Positions 1 to 7,086 are shown, counted from the first letter of the stretch. The stretch: 64,000 bases of DNA from Salinicoccus sp. RF5 (GCF_020786625.1 NZ_JAJGRC010000003.1:248001-312000), one strand, 5' to 3'. Translations and numbers: made by a program. Notes: generated by a model not told the origin, from the letters alone.

Positions 1-963
1 TTGAAGGACCCCCATGAGGACATCATGCAGGGTAAAGTGAATTTCAAGGGCGAGGCGCTCTATTTCCACAATTTCACCCAAGATCCGCTCGAAGCGGTGA
101 AGGATGCAGAAGTGATCATGACATGTCTGCCGACCCATATACTCGCGCAGATGTTCGATGAACTCATCCCATATCTCGAGGATGGCCAGATGGTCTTCAT
201 AAATGGTGCAAGTGCGATGAACAGCATGATGCTCACCAATCTGTTGAAGGAGAAGCGACCCGAAGTTTCGGTTCTGATCGGGGAATCGATGTCCCTGACA
301 TATGCTGCACGATATGATTATGAAGAAAACGATGCGGATATCATACTGAGGAGCAAGCATAATCTGTTCAGTGCATATCCGAGCAGTGATACTGAGATAA
401 TGATGGAAAAGCTCGGCGTGCTATATGATACGCTCGTACCGGCTGCGAACATCATTGAAACAGCATTGAACAATGGAAACCCGGAGAGCCATCCGGCCCC
501 TTCCATATTGAATACGGGCTTCATCGACAATCATGGGGAGGAGTTCTACCTCTACCGCGACGGGGTGACCCATCATACGGTCAAAGTGATCGAGGCGATA
601 GATGAAGAGCGCCAGAAGATATGCGAGGCCCTCGAATTTGAAGCGCTGGACAAAGCCGCACGTTCGGAAAGAAGCACCTATTTCGAGCCGGGCAAGCCGC
701 TTAAGGAGCAGTACAACGAAAGCCCGGTACTGAAGGATCTGGTAGGTCCCGTGACGTTGAACAACCGGTATGTCGTGGAGGATGTGGGCTACGGTCTTGT
801 CCTGTGGAAGAGCATTGCTGAAGCGGTGGGTGTCGAGACGCCTTCGATCGATTCCATCATCCATCTGACTTCACTGATGCTTGAAGTTGATTTCACGCGG
901 GAGGGACTGACGCTTGAGAAGATTGGTCTGGACGGCACAAAGGACCTGAACGCACAAGTATAG
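1..963 (+). CDS. NAD/NADP octopine/nopaline dehydrogenase family protein, 5' partial
   Basis: The gene enters from the left edge; the reading frame is open at base 1, so the TTG there is probably not the true start and part of the N-terminal Rossmann domain is missing. The visible 320 residues hold the second half of a dinucleotide-binding domain (VIMTCLP, then a GES motif) followed by the all-helical opine-dehydrogenase domain, recognised by NNGNPESHPAPS around residues 157-168, where the family carries its conserved Asn and His. Members reduce an imine formed between an amino acid and a 2-oxo acid. The substrate cannot be told from sequence. A 12-bp hairpin follows the stop codon. Confidence 0.75.
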   Translation: MKDPHEDIMQGKVNFKGEALYFHNFTQDPLEAVKDAEVIMTCLPTHILAQMFDELIPYLEDGQMVFINGASAMNSMMLTNLLKEKRPEVSVLIGESMSLTYAARYDYEENDADIILRSKHNLFSAYPSSDTEIMMEKLGVLYDTLVPAANIIETALNNGNPESHPAPSILNTGFIDNHGEEFYLYRDGVTHHTVKVIEAIDEERQKICEALEFEALDKAARSERSTYFEPGKPLKEQYNESPVLKDLVGPVTLNNRYVVEDVGYGLVLWKSIAEAVGVETPSIDSIIHLTSLMLEVDFTREGLTLEKIGLDGTKDLNAQV

Positions 964-965
964 AA

Positions 966-997
966 ATATCCCCGGCTCATCAAGAAGCCAGGGATAT
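966..997. terminator. Hairpin between convergent genes
   Basis: Arms 966-977 and 986-997 pair over 12 positions with one C-A mismatch around an 8-base loop. It lies between the convergent opine-dehydrogenase-like gene and the YdaT-like gene. There is no clear U-tract on either strand, so this is a weaker terminator candidate than the others in the window. Confidence 0.5.
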
Positions 998-1002
998 CCA
1001 TC

Positions 1003-1419
1003 CTATTCATTCTTATTATGGACGATGGTTTCAGCACCGCGGTTTTCGGCAATTTCCTTTGCCCGACTGATTGCGTCATTCTTGTTGTCGTATGTGTTGC
1101 TCGGGCGTTTTGCCCCCTTGGTCTGGACTTTCCATTCGTCATCCTCAAAGAAGACCTCCACATTATTGTCTGCAATCTTGCCTCCCTGTGAACCGGGATC
1201 CTTTTCATGGTCGGTGACCTTTTCATTTTTGAGTTCATCCAGTTCCTTCTGGGAAGCATCCTGGTACCATTCCTGCGCCTGCTCGGTGCCGATCGGGATG
1301 GCACGGCCTTCGTCGTAGCCTTCCTCAAGCAGGGCATTGATGATGTCAATCGCCTTTTTACGCTCCAGCTTCTCCATGTTCTTCAAAGAATCCGGATAGT
1401 CGTTCATTGTATAAGGCAT
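1003..1419 (-). CDS. YdaT-like stress protein with DUF2188 domain
   Basis: A 138-residue soluble protein. The N-terminal half (MPYTMNDYPDSLKN..., then a KKAIDIINALLEEGYDEGRAIPI stretch split by no gaps) matches the Bacillus YdaT type, and the C-terminal part (residues about 85-130, with VFFEDDEWKVQTKGAKR) matches DUF2188. The start at 1419 is chosen because AAGGGG lies 8 bases upstream; upstream in-frame ATG codons at 1425 and 1437 are too close to that site. YdaT belongs to the general stress regulon in Bacillus, and a SigB-like promoter is visible upstream. Molecular function is unknown. Confidence 0.8.
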   Translation of the reverse strand: MPYTMNDYPDSLKNMEKLERKKAIDIINALLEEGYDEGRAIPIGTEQAQEWYQDASQKELDELKNEKVTDHEKDPGSQGGKIADNNVEVFFEDDEWKVQTKGAKRPSNTYDNKNDAISRAKEIAENRGAETIVHNKNE

Positions 1420-1454
1420 CTCCATTTCCCCTTTCATCAATATTTAGTATTATA

Positions 1455-1479
1455 ATACCCATACAGAGGAAAGTTAAAG
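1455..1479 (-). promoter_or_regulatory. SigB-type promoter for the YdaT-like gene
   Basis: On the minus strand CTTTAA (1474-1479) is followed 13 bases later by GGGTAT (1455-1460). The SigB consensus is GTTTAA, 12-15 bases, GGGTAT, so only one position differs. It places transcription start about 30 bases before the start codon at 1419. It overlaps the ribosome binding site of the divergent yjbQ. A TATAAT at 1451-1456 reads almost the same on both strands and could give an additional sigma-A start. Confidence 0.6.
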
Positions 1480-1487
1480 GTGATAAT

Positions 1488-1886
1488 ATGCTGTTTACAT
1501 TTACCGTAACATCCAAAATGAGGGAAGAGTACATCAATATCGATGCACTTGTCGAGGAAGCACTCGAAAAGAGCGGAGTCGAAGCGGGCATCATGACAAT
1601 CTTCACTCCGCACACGACGGCCGGAATCACGATCAATGAAAATGCAGACCCTGATGTGACACGTGACCTGGTCTATGGAATGAACATGACGTTCGACAAT
1701 AAGAAGGAGTACAGGCATGCAGAGGGCAATTCGGACTCCCATATGAAGTCCTCGTTGACGGGTGCCAGCGAGACCCTGATCATAGATGGCGGCGAAGTCA
1801 TCTATGGCACATGGCAGAGTACCTATTTTGCCGAGTTCGACGGACCGAGGGACCGCAAGGTGCACATCAAAGTGATTGAAGGGTAG
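1488..1886 (+). CDS. yjbQ: YjbQ family protein (UPF0047)
   Basis: A 132-residue protein of the YjbQ family, sometimes annotated as a secondary thiamine-phosphate synthase. Family hallmarks are visible: FTPHTTAGITINENADPDV near residues 27-46, HAEGNSDSHMKSSLTG near residues 75-90, and a C-terminal GTWQS segment. The conserved histidines form the presumed metal or active site. The start at 1488 has AAAGG six bases upstream and gives the usual family length; the longer frame from 1407 would cross the divergent promoter. The physiological reaction is not established for the family. Confidence 0.88.
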   Translation: MLFTFTVTSKMREEYINIDALVEEALEKSGVEAGIMTIFTPHTTAGITINENADPDVTRDLVYGMNMTFDNKKEYRHAEGNSDSHMKSSLTGASETLIIDGGEVIYGTWQSTYFAEFDGPRDRKVHIKVIEG

Positions 1887-1897
1887 AAATAAAAAAA

Positions 1898-1918
1898 CCT
1901 GCACCGTGTGGATGCAGG
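1898..1918. other. Small hairpin after yjbQ
   Basis: Arms 1898-1903 and 1913-1918 (CCTGCA/TGCAGG) are flanked by an A-run on the left and AAAAAT on the right. On the plus strand no U-tract follows; on the minus strand it would look like a terminator, yet no minus-strand gene lies just to the right. Role uncertain. The rest of 1919-2070 shows nothing recognisable. Confidence 0.3.
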
Positions 1919-2082
1919 AAAAATAGGAGAAATTTTTAAGAAAATGGAATAGGTTAGTTAATAGTGATTAACTACTATTATAATACTGAATTTTCAGATA
2001 AATATCAACCCTCTTTCAAAAGTTTTTGAATGAATTTTAGATTCTCAGGGTAGAGGGGATAAAATACTTCATGGAGGTCAAT

Positions 2083-2253
2083 ATGGAATTCATAAAATCA
2101 TTGCTCAGTTTTTTGCTTAAGCTGATTCTTGTGCTTGTTGTGGTGGGCACCGCCGGTGTGGCCATCCTCGCCTTCTTCCTGAAGAAGGATGTCGATGAGA
2201 TCAAGGAGTTCACTGAGAAGCTCAAGCATGAACTGGAAGCGGAAAATAAGTAG
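2083..2253 (+). CDS. Small single-span membrane protein
   Basis: A 56-residue protein I do not recognise. Residues about 5-36 are almost wholly hydrophobic (LLSFLLKLILVLVVVGTAGVAI inside that stretch), forming one membrane span, followed by a charged amphipathic tail with KKDVDEIKEF. The start at 2083 has GGAGG five bases upstream (2073-2077); an alternative ATG at 2071 overlaps that site. The layout, a single N-terminal helix plus a coiled-coil-like tail, resembles small YtxH-like envelope proteins, but that is only a shape comparison. A strong terminator follows directly. Confidence 0.6.
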   Translation: MEFIKSLLSFLLKLILVLVVVGTAGVAILAFFLKKDVDEIKEFTEKLKHELEAENK

Positions 2254-2256
2254 ATC

Positions 2257-2286
2257 AAAAAAGCTGACCCTCGGGTCAGCTTTTTT
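2257..2286. terminator. Bidirectional terminator
   Basis: Stem 2263-2269/2274-2280 with A-run before and T-run after. It serves the small membrane gene on the plus strand and the zinc-binding lipoprotein gene on the minus strand. Confidence 0.85.
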
Positions 2287-2319
2287 GATGGTGCAGGATC
2301 ACGCGATCCCGTTTCCAGT

Positions 2320-3303
2320 CTATTCGTTCAGCACACGGTCCAATACTTCAATATTATCCTGCATGATGGACTGGTAGGTGGCTTCCGGGTCATCTTCGTC
2401 ATTCAATACAGAGAGGTTGTGGAACTCGAGTGGCTCTGTGTCGGTCTCTTCACGTATCGTGTCGGTGATTTTTGAAGTGATGTTCTGCTCGTAAAGGATA
2501 TAAGGTATTTCCTTGGCTTCAATATCCTCGATGATCTGGGTCAGTTCCTGCTGTGAAGGCTCCTGGTTGTTCAATCCGGATATCCCGACCTGCTCGAAAT
2601 GGTATCTGTCGGCAAGGTAGCCGATGGATTCATGGGAGATGTAGACGGTGTCACGGAGGGGGGCTTCTGTAATGGAGGCAAGTTCCGCATCAATGTCAGT
2701 CAGTTCCTCTTCCAGCGCTTCGAAGTTTTCAGTGTAGTCGGAAGCGTTGTCGGGATCCATTTCCACAAGCTGGTCTTTGATGGCCGAGGCCATTTCTATA
2801 GAAAGGTTGGGATCGAGCCAGATATGGGGGTCTGTCCCATTTTCGTGTCCGTGGTCTTCATGTCCTTCTTCACTTTCGTGGTCATGTTCGTCTTCATGTC
2901 CTTCTTCAGCTTCCTCATGAGCATGATCGTGCTCAAATGCTTCTTCAGGGATGCCGTCGGCGGCCGGGAAGAATACAGTATGATCTTCTACTGCCCCCCG
3001 GATCTTTTGGGAGACCGGATCGAGGTCATCTGCCGTATAGATGAAGAGGTCGCCTTCTGCATATTCGAGCATATCCTTCTGAGTAGGTTCATAAGTATGG
3101 ATATCGGCACCGTTCGGGTAGATGGTCTCGACCGAAACAGACCCGCCGCCGATCTGCTCGGCAAAACTCTTCAATGGGAATACGGTCGTATAGATTGTCA
3201 GTACATCATCGTCTGTTTCATTGGAATCTGTAGTCGATGAACCGCATGCAGCGAGGGCCATCATCAAAAGGGCCATCAAGCCCGGGAATAGATATTTTTT
3301 CAT
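2320..3303 (-). CDS. Zinc ABC transporter substrate-binding lipoprotein (ZnuA/AdcA type)
   Basis: A 327-residue cluster A-I metal-binding protein. It starts with a lipoprotein signal ending in LAAC (Cys20), then a ZnuA fold with the metal ligand histidine in GADIHTYEP, a His/Asp/Glu-rich loop at roughly residues 125-160, DPHIWLDP and a later SHESIGYLA. The loop is typical of zinc rather than manganese binders. The protein lacks the C-terminal ZinT domain carried by staphylococcal and streptococcal AdcA. The start at 3303 has GGAG upstream at good spacing. No permease or ATPase gene adjoins it, so it must deliver zinc to an importer encoded elsewhere. Two Zur-like operators control it. Confidence 0.9.
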   Translation of the reverse strand: MKKYLFPGLMALLMMALAACGSSTTDSNETDDDVLTIYTTVFPLKSFAEQIGGGSVSVETIYPNGADIHTYEPTQKDMLEYAEGDLFIYTADDLDPVSQKIRGAVEDHTVFFPAADGIPEEAFEHDHAHEEAEEGHEDEHDHESEEGHEDHGHENGTDPHIWLDPNLSIEMASAIKDQLVEMDPDNASDYTENFEALEEELTDIDAELASITEAPLRDTVYISHESIGYLADRYHFEQVGISGLNNQEPSQQELTQIIEDIEAKEIPYILYEQNITSKITDTIREETDTEPLEFHNLSVLNDEDDPEATYQSIMQDNIEVLDRVLNE

Positions 3304-3319
3304 AATATACTCCTTCATA

Positions 3320-3369
3320 ACGTAATGATTACGATTTAAAATTATATCGTAATGATTTCGATTAGGCAA
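3320..3369 (-). promoter_or_regulatory. Promoter with two Zur-like operators
   Basis: On the minus strand -35 TTGCCT (3364-3369) and -10 TATAAT (3341-3346) are 17 bases apart. Two near-palindromes of the form TCGTAATNATTACGA lie at 3346-3362 (between the boxes) and 3320-3337 (at the transcription start). This is the Fur-family zinc repressor motif known from staphylococci and bacilli, so zinc should repress the lipoprotein gene. Confidence 0.75.
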
Positions 3370-3640
3370 GTGCAATTTTAAATTTTAGGCCCTTTCCACA
3401 AAAGTGTTGAAAAAATATCGATAAACCTTTAAAATAGTTAAGGCGGTTCAATGTTGATGAGGAACCTGTTATCATTGAAGACCATCGTTTCATCCCCCGG
3501 GATGATCAACTGGCCAGTTGAAACGGAGTCCGGGTCAGCTTCCAACAAGCCCCTGGACATGGTATAATAGCAACATTATCCCAATTTGGATGTTCCTCAC
3601 CGCAAAGCGGAACAGGTAATGAATAAAGGAGGCGTAACTG
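3370..3640. other. Intergenic region before rpmG
   Basis: About 270 bases between the Zur-controlled gene and rpmG. A 38-codon frame (3451-3567) exists with an AAGGCGG stretch upstream, but its product resembles nothing known and it runs into the -10 box of rpmG, so I do not call it. No riboswitch or repeat is apparent. Confidence 0.4.
3540..3568 (+). promoter_or_regulatory. Predicted rpmG promoter
   Basis: TTCCAA (3540-3545), 17 bases, then TATAAT (3563-3568) preceded by TGG, an extended -10. The transcript would have a leader of about 65 bases before the rpmG start. Confidence 0.5.
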
Positions 3641-3790
3641 ATGAGAGTAAATGTAACTTTGGCTTGCACTGATTGTGGAGATCGTAACTATATTACGACT
3701 AAAAACAAAAGAAACAATCCTGAGCGTATTGAAATGAAGAAATACTGCCCAAGATCCAATAGCTATACAATCCACCGTGAAACAAAGTAA
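3641..3790 (+). CDS. rpmG: 50S ribosomal protein L33
   Basis: A 49-residue protein, [20 protein letters not shown] and onwards to IHRETK, colinear with staphylococcal L33. It sits in the large ribosomal subunit near the E site. The zinc-ribbon Cys pair is present at the first knuckle (Cys9, Cys12), but the second knuckle is CPRS, keeping only Cys36. The same three-cysteine pattern occurs in a common staphylococcal L33 paralogue, so this is a variant rather than damage. GGAGG precedes the ATG at 3641 at good spacing. The gene is short and easily missed. A strong terminator follows. Confidence 0.95.
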   Translation: MRVNVTLACTDCGDRNYITTKNKRNNPERIEMKKYCPRSNSYTIHRETK

Positions 3791-3797
3791 CGGGGAT

Positions 3798-3824
3798 GCC
3801 GCCCATCGGGCGGCTTTTTTATTT
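3798..3824 (+). terminator. rpmG terminator
   Basis: GC-rich stem 3798-3804/3808-3814 with a 3-base loop and a following T-run. Confidence 0.9.
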
Positions 3825-3910
3825 TGTCATAAAGGTGGCGCTTTTGGGTGTATGCTTCGATCTGTAGTGTGGTATATTGGGATAAAAAGGGTATGAAGGA
3901 GCGCATTTTT

Positions 3911-4783
3911 ATGACAACGATTATGGATGGCAAAGCAGTTGCGGCACATTTATCAGAAGGGATCCAGCATGCTCTCGAAGAATCGCATAAGCATGGGATC
4001 CAGCCGAAGGTCGCCTTTGTGAGGGTGGGGGACCTGTCGGATTCCATCTCCTATGAACGGGCGGCTATGAAAAGGTTCGAGAAGCTGTCCATCGAGACGG
4101 AACAGTACCACTTTCCGGAGGATATTTCCGCCAGGGCCTTTCTGACGAAATTCAGGGAGATCAATGAGGATTATTCGATAAATGGCATACTGCTTCTGCA
4201 GCCGCTTCCCGAGCACATCGATATGAAGCGGGTGGTGGAACTGATGAACCCGATGAAGGATATCGATGGGATGACGCCTTTCAACCTCGGTCAGGTATTG
4301 ACCAATGAGAAGAACAGGCTTGAACCATGTACACCGGCGGGTGTGATGGAGATGCTTGATTTCTATGACATAGATCTGAAAGGAAAGAACGTGACAGTCG
4401 TTGGAGCGAGTGCCGTAGTCGGCAAGCCGCTCTCACTGCTGTTCATGAACCGGGATGCGACGGTGACGACATGCAACCTCTATACCGATGACCTGGTGGC
4501 CAAATGCAGCAATGCAGATGTCATCGTCAGTGCAGCCGGTGCGATGAACCTGATACGCGCCGAGCATGTGAAGGAGGGGGCGATCGTCATCGATGTCGGC
4601 ATCAACTTCAACGATGAAGGAAAGATGGTCGGCGATGTCGATTATGAAGGAGTAAAGGACAAGGCCTCCTATATCACACCTGTTCCCGGCGGCGTCGGAG
4701 CGATTACGACGACCGTCCTCGCCTATCATCTGATGATGGCAACCGACTATCAGAAGGAACCGGTCCTCTTCCTGGAACGCTAG
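3911..4783 (+). CDS. folD: FolD-family methylenetetrahydrofolate dehydrogenase, variant active site
   Basis: A 290-residue FolD-family enzyme of one-carbon metabolism, expected to oxidise 5,10-methylene-THF. Conserved segments include KDIDGMTPFN (Asp kept), PCTPAGVMEML, the Rossmann motif VVGASAVVGKP and TPVPGGVGAITT. Two catalytic positions differ from canonical bifunctional FolD: the Y-x3-K motif reads YERAAMK, with Ala at the lysine position, and the VQLPLP glutamine is Leu in LLQPLP. That lysine is needed for cyclohydrolase activity. The enzyme may be dehydrogenase-only and belong to the clostridial-like FolD clade. Start 3911 has GAAGGAG nine bases upstream. A second, canonical folD elsewhere near pur genes is likely. 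Confidence 0.88.
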   Translation: MTTIMDGKAVAAHLSEGIQHALEESHKHGIQPKVAFVRVGDLSDSISYERAAMKRFEKLSIETEQYHFPEDISARAFLTKFREINEDYSINGILLLQPLPEHIDMKRVVELMNPMKDIDGMTPFNLGQVLTNEKNRLEPCTPAGVMEMLDFYDIDLKGKNVTVVGASAVVGKPLSLLFMNRDATVTTCNLYTDDLVAKCSNADVIVSAAGAMNLIRAEHVKEGAIVIDVGINFNDEGKMVGDVDYEGVKDKASYITPVPGGVGAITTTVLAYHLMMATDYQKEPVLFLER

Positions 4784-4821
4784 AGAAAAGCCATGCAGAA
4801 AATTTTCTGCATGGCTTTTCT
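4784..4821. terminator. Perfect bidirectional terminator
   Basis: A 38-base perfect inverted repeat with arms 4784-4802 and 4803-4821, ending in T-rich flanks on both strands, between convergent folD and yolD-like genes. Confidence 0.85.
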
Positions 4822-4830
4822 GATATCACG

Positions 4831-5211
4831 CTACAGCATGGTGATGTCCAGGATGTCTATGAATGAAATGAATGTCATTTCGGCATCATCGTCCGGATGA
4901 TGGCCGATCAGCACCATGCTCCATGTATCGACCTGGACGAGTCTGAGTTCGGCATGGAAACGGAAGCCATCGTAGTAATATTCGACATCTACACACCGTT
5001 TCTCATGCAGCGCCTTCTTCAGGATGTGGTTCATCTCATCCAGCCGGTCATCGGACAGGACCGGCCGCTCGATCCGGGTCTGGTCCTCGATCATCCGGTC
5101 GACCCTTTCAAACTGTTCGGGCATGGTGGCGAAGGGCGCCCATTTGATCATCCCGCGCCCCTGTGGAATATTGGAGTCGAGTTCATCCATCGGCATATCC
5201 CTGTAGTCCAT
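4831..5211 (-). CDS. YolD-like family protein, SOS-regulated
   Basis: A 126-residue protein matching the YolD-like family: an N-terminal DRGMIKWAPF-type motif (here QGRGMIKWAPFATMPEQF near residues 17-34) and a C-terminal beta-rich half ending in FIDILDITML. YolD proteins are small, soluble and usually encoded beside Y-family polymerases of the UvrX/UmuC type; their activity is unknown. Here no polymerase is adjacent, and dinB is about 49 kb away. The ATG at 5211 is preferred over a GTG at 5217, which lies inside the ribosome binding G-run. A consensus LexA box lies within the promoter, so it should be induced by DNA damage. Confidence 0.82.
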   Translation of the reverse strand: MDYRDMPMDELDSNIPQGRGMIKWAPFATMPEQFERVDRMIEDQTRIERPVLSDDRLDEMNHILKKALHEKRCVDVEYYYDGFRFHAELRLVQVDTWSMVLIGHHPDDDAEMTFISFIDILDITML

Positions 5212-5251
5212 CTGCACCCCCCCTTATTGTCCTGTGCGTCTGTCAACTCCA

Positions 5252-5280
5252 ATTATACGAACATATGTTCGCTATTTCAA
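5252..5280 (-). promoter_or_regulatory. LexA-controlled promoter of the YolD-like gene
   Basis: Minus-strand -35 TTGAAA (5275-5280), 17-base spacer, -10 TATAAT (5252-5257). The spacer contains CGAACATATGTTCG (5258-5271), a perfect palindrome equal to the Gram-positive SOS box consensus. Bound LexA would cover both promoter elements. Confidence 0.85.
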
Positions 5281-5356
5281 GGAGAATTTATCTTTTCATT
5301 TAGGGTATGGGAGAGGGTATGCTACTATAATAGAAAAAGATGGAGGAGGAATCAGC

Positions 5357-6376
5357 ATGATCGGGTACGTCGGTACTTATACAAAAGAGCATGGAAAAGG
5401 GATATACAAGTTCGATCTGGACACGGAAGCAGTAAAACTGACTGCCGTGGAAGAGGCGGCGGAATCTCCAAACGCGACCTATCTGGATATCGAAAACGAC
5501 CGTGTATATGCAGTGAAGAAGGGCAAGTCGAAGGCGGGCATCGCCACATTCGAAATCAGCGATCTCGAGACGGGGGAGTTGCGCTTCATCGAAGACTGCT
5601 TGGAGGAAGGCGCTTCAGGCTGCCATCTGACGCTCACTTCAGATCAGAATTATATAGTGGATGCGGTCTACCTCTCCGGGGAAATCAGGCTGTACCGCGT
5701 GGATGAACGTGGCGTGGCATCAGAGCGTCTGGATATTTTCCAGGTGGAGGGGGATGGCCCCCATGAACGCCAGGACAATCCCCACTCCCATTTCGTCACC
5801 GAAACGCCGGATAGGAGATACATCGCAGCGGTGGATCTCGGGGCGGACAAGATTGTGACGCTTGAGATCAGGGACGACAAGCTGCATAAGGTTTCGGAAT
5901 GCACGGTTGCGGCAGGGAGCGGGCCAAGACATCTGGTTTTTGACGACAGCGGCACCCATGCCTATATTTTCACTGAGCTTTCCAACGAAGTGATCGTCGC
6001 CAACTATCATGATGGGGAATTCTTCCCGGTGGAGACATATTCCACACTTCCCGAATCATTCGAGGGGCATTCCCAGGGCGCTGCAATCCGCAAGCATCCG
6101 AATGGGAAATACATCTATGTATCGAACCGCGGCCATGACAGCATCGCCGCATTTGAAATCATTGAGGAGGGCAAAGCGCTGAAACGCCTCCAGATCGAGT
6201 CCACGAACGGGGACTGGCCGAGGGACTTCAACCTCACACCGGATGGGGACTATCTGATATGTGCCCACGAGCGTTCCCACAACCTTGTACTGTTCAGGGT
6301 GAATGACGACGGCACCATCGAACGGCAGGAAGGCGAACTGGAAGTGCCGGAAGGCGTCTTTGTCGGATTCGTCTAA
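5357..6376 (+). CDS. pgl: Lactonase family protein, seven-bladed beta-propeller (6-phosphogluconolactonase type)
   Basis: A 339-residue cytosolic protein of the propeller lactonase family that includes YkgB/Pgl, which hydrolyses 6-phosphogluconolactone in the oxidative pentose phosphate pathway. Repeated blade motifs are visible, with IGYVGTYTKEHGKGIY at the start, NPHSHFV near the middle, GSGPRHLVF, GKYIYVSNRGHDSIAAF and WPRDFNLTPDGDYL. Length is that of the family. The ATG at 5357 follows GGAGGAGGA. The substrate assignment rests on family only; carboxy-muconate lactonases share the fold. The next gene begins immediately after the stop codon. Confidence 0.85.
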   Translation: MIGYVGTYTKEHGKGIYKFDLDTEAVKLTAVEEAAESPNATYLDIENDRVYAVKKGKSKAGIATFEISDLETGELRFIEDCLEEGASGCHLTLTSDQNYIVDAVYLSGEIRLYRVDERGVASERLDIFQVEGDGPHERQDNPHSHFVTETPDRRYIAAVDLGADKIVTLEIRDDKLHKVSECTVAAGSGPRHLVFDDSGTHAYIFTELSNEVIVANYHDGEFFPVETYSTLPESFEGHSQGAAIRKHPNGKYIYVSNRGHDSIAAFEIIEEGKALKRLQIESTNGDWPRDFNLTPDGDYLICAHERSHNLVLFRVNDDGTIERQEGELEVPEGVFVGFV

Positions 6377-6667
6377 ATGAACAGTAGAGGCATATGGGCT
6401 GTCCTGGTTCTGATGGCAGTTGCGGTCGGATTGCTTTTTCTGCCGCTGGCGGACCGGACGAGCGGTTCCGAACGGGTCATCGTCGACCATACACTCGAGA
6501 AGATCGTCCATCCCGGGTGCTACGACCAGGCGGAGCTCACAAACTATATCGATGAGGTGTCATTCTCCAGGGCGACGGACGAGCTGGGATACCGGATTGA
6601 GGATGAATGTTCAAAGGAGCGTCTTCAGGAAGGCAAGGAGAGTGTAATAAGTAAAATATTTAATTGA
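6377..6667 (+). CDS. Small secreted or membrane-anchored protein, unknown
   Basis: A 96-residue protein I do not recognise. Residues 7-25 form a hydrophobic signal anchor (WAVLVLMAVAVGLLFLPLA), followed by a mixed, mildly charged extracytoplasmic part with two cysteines (PGCYDQ and EDECSKE), which could form a disulfide outside the cell. The ATG abuts the stop codon of the lactonase gene, so the two are probably translationally coupled; there is no strong separate ribosome binding site. Its real length and expression are uncertain. Confidence 0.55.
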   Translation: MNSRGIWAVLVLMAVAVGLLFLPLADRTSGSERVIVDHTLEKIVHPGCYDQAELTNYIDEVSFSRATDELGYRIEDECSKERLQEGKESVISKIFN

Positions 6668-6770
6668 TTCAAGTATGCTGATAATATTGATTTTTCAGAA
6701 AACTGGTGATATTATTTGTTCATACCATTTTTTCATTCTTTCAACTATTTTTGGAATTGCCTTCCATAGG

Positions 6771-6804
6771 AAAACCCCGCCACATTTCAGTGTGGCGGGG
6801 TTTT
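6771..6804. terminator. Bidirectional terminator
   Basis: Arms 6771-6784 and 6791-6804, 14-bp perfect stem with terminal A4/T4, between the plus-strand lactonase unit and the minus-strand acetyltransferase gene. The bases 6668-6770 before it are AT-rich without other features. Confidence 0.85.
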
Positions 6805-6810
6805 CTGATG

Positions 6811-7074
6811 TCATTTTATTTTTATATCGTCATACTTCGGGTCACGGATGGCATATGCGACATAGGGACACGTCGGCTGGACTTTCTTGCCGTCCTCACG
6901 TGCCATTTCAACCACTTCATCCACCAGGTCCTTTGCCAGTCCCCTGTTGCGGTGGCTTGGCTTCGTGTATGTGCTGGTCACATCATAGTACTCCTCATGA
7001 TTGTTGTAGATGAGTTCCGCAACGACTTCGTGTCCTTCTTCCAGATAAAGTCTGCCATCTTCCTTCTTCAGCAT
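6811..7074 (-). CDS. GNAT-like N-acetyltransferase of the short Acetyltransf_CG type
   Basis: An 87-residue protein of the very short GNAT subgroup (YjdJ-like). It shows the acetyl-CoA loop RNRGLAKDLVDEVVE (residues about 42-56) and the subgroup's PTCPYVAYAIRD motif near the C-terminus with its conserved Cys. Natural substrate is unknown. GGAGG precedes the ATG at 7074. It lies 12 bases downstream of ppaC on the same strand and is probably cotranscribed with it. Confidence 0.8.
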   Translation of the reverse strand: MLKKEDGRLYLEEGHEVVAELIYNNHEEYYDVTSTYTKPSHRNRGLAKDLVDEVVEMAREDGKKVQPTCPYVAYAIRDPKYDDIKIK

Positions 7075-7086
7075 ATAGATGCCTCC

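Noticed and set aside
3451-3567. A 38-codon frame upstream of rpmG with an AAGGCGG stretch
   Set aside because: Its end falls in the -10 box of rpmG and the product has no recognisable feature. Kept as a note only.
3641-3790. L33 read as damaged because the fourth zinc cysteine is missing
   Set aside because: The same three-cysteine pattern is normal for one staphylococcal L33 paralogue.
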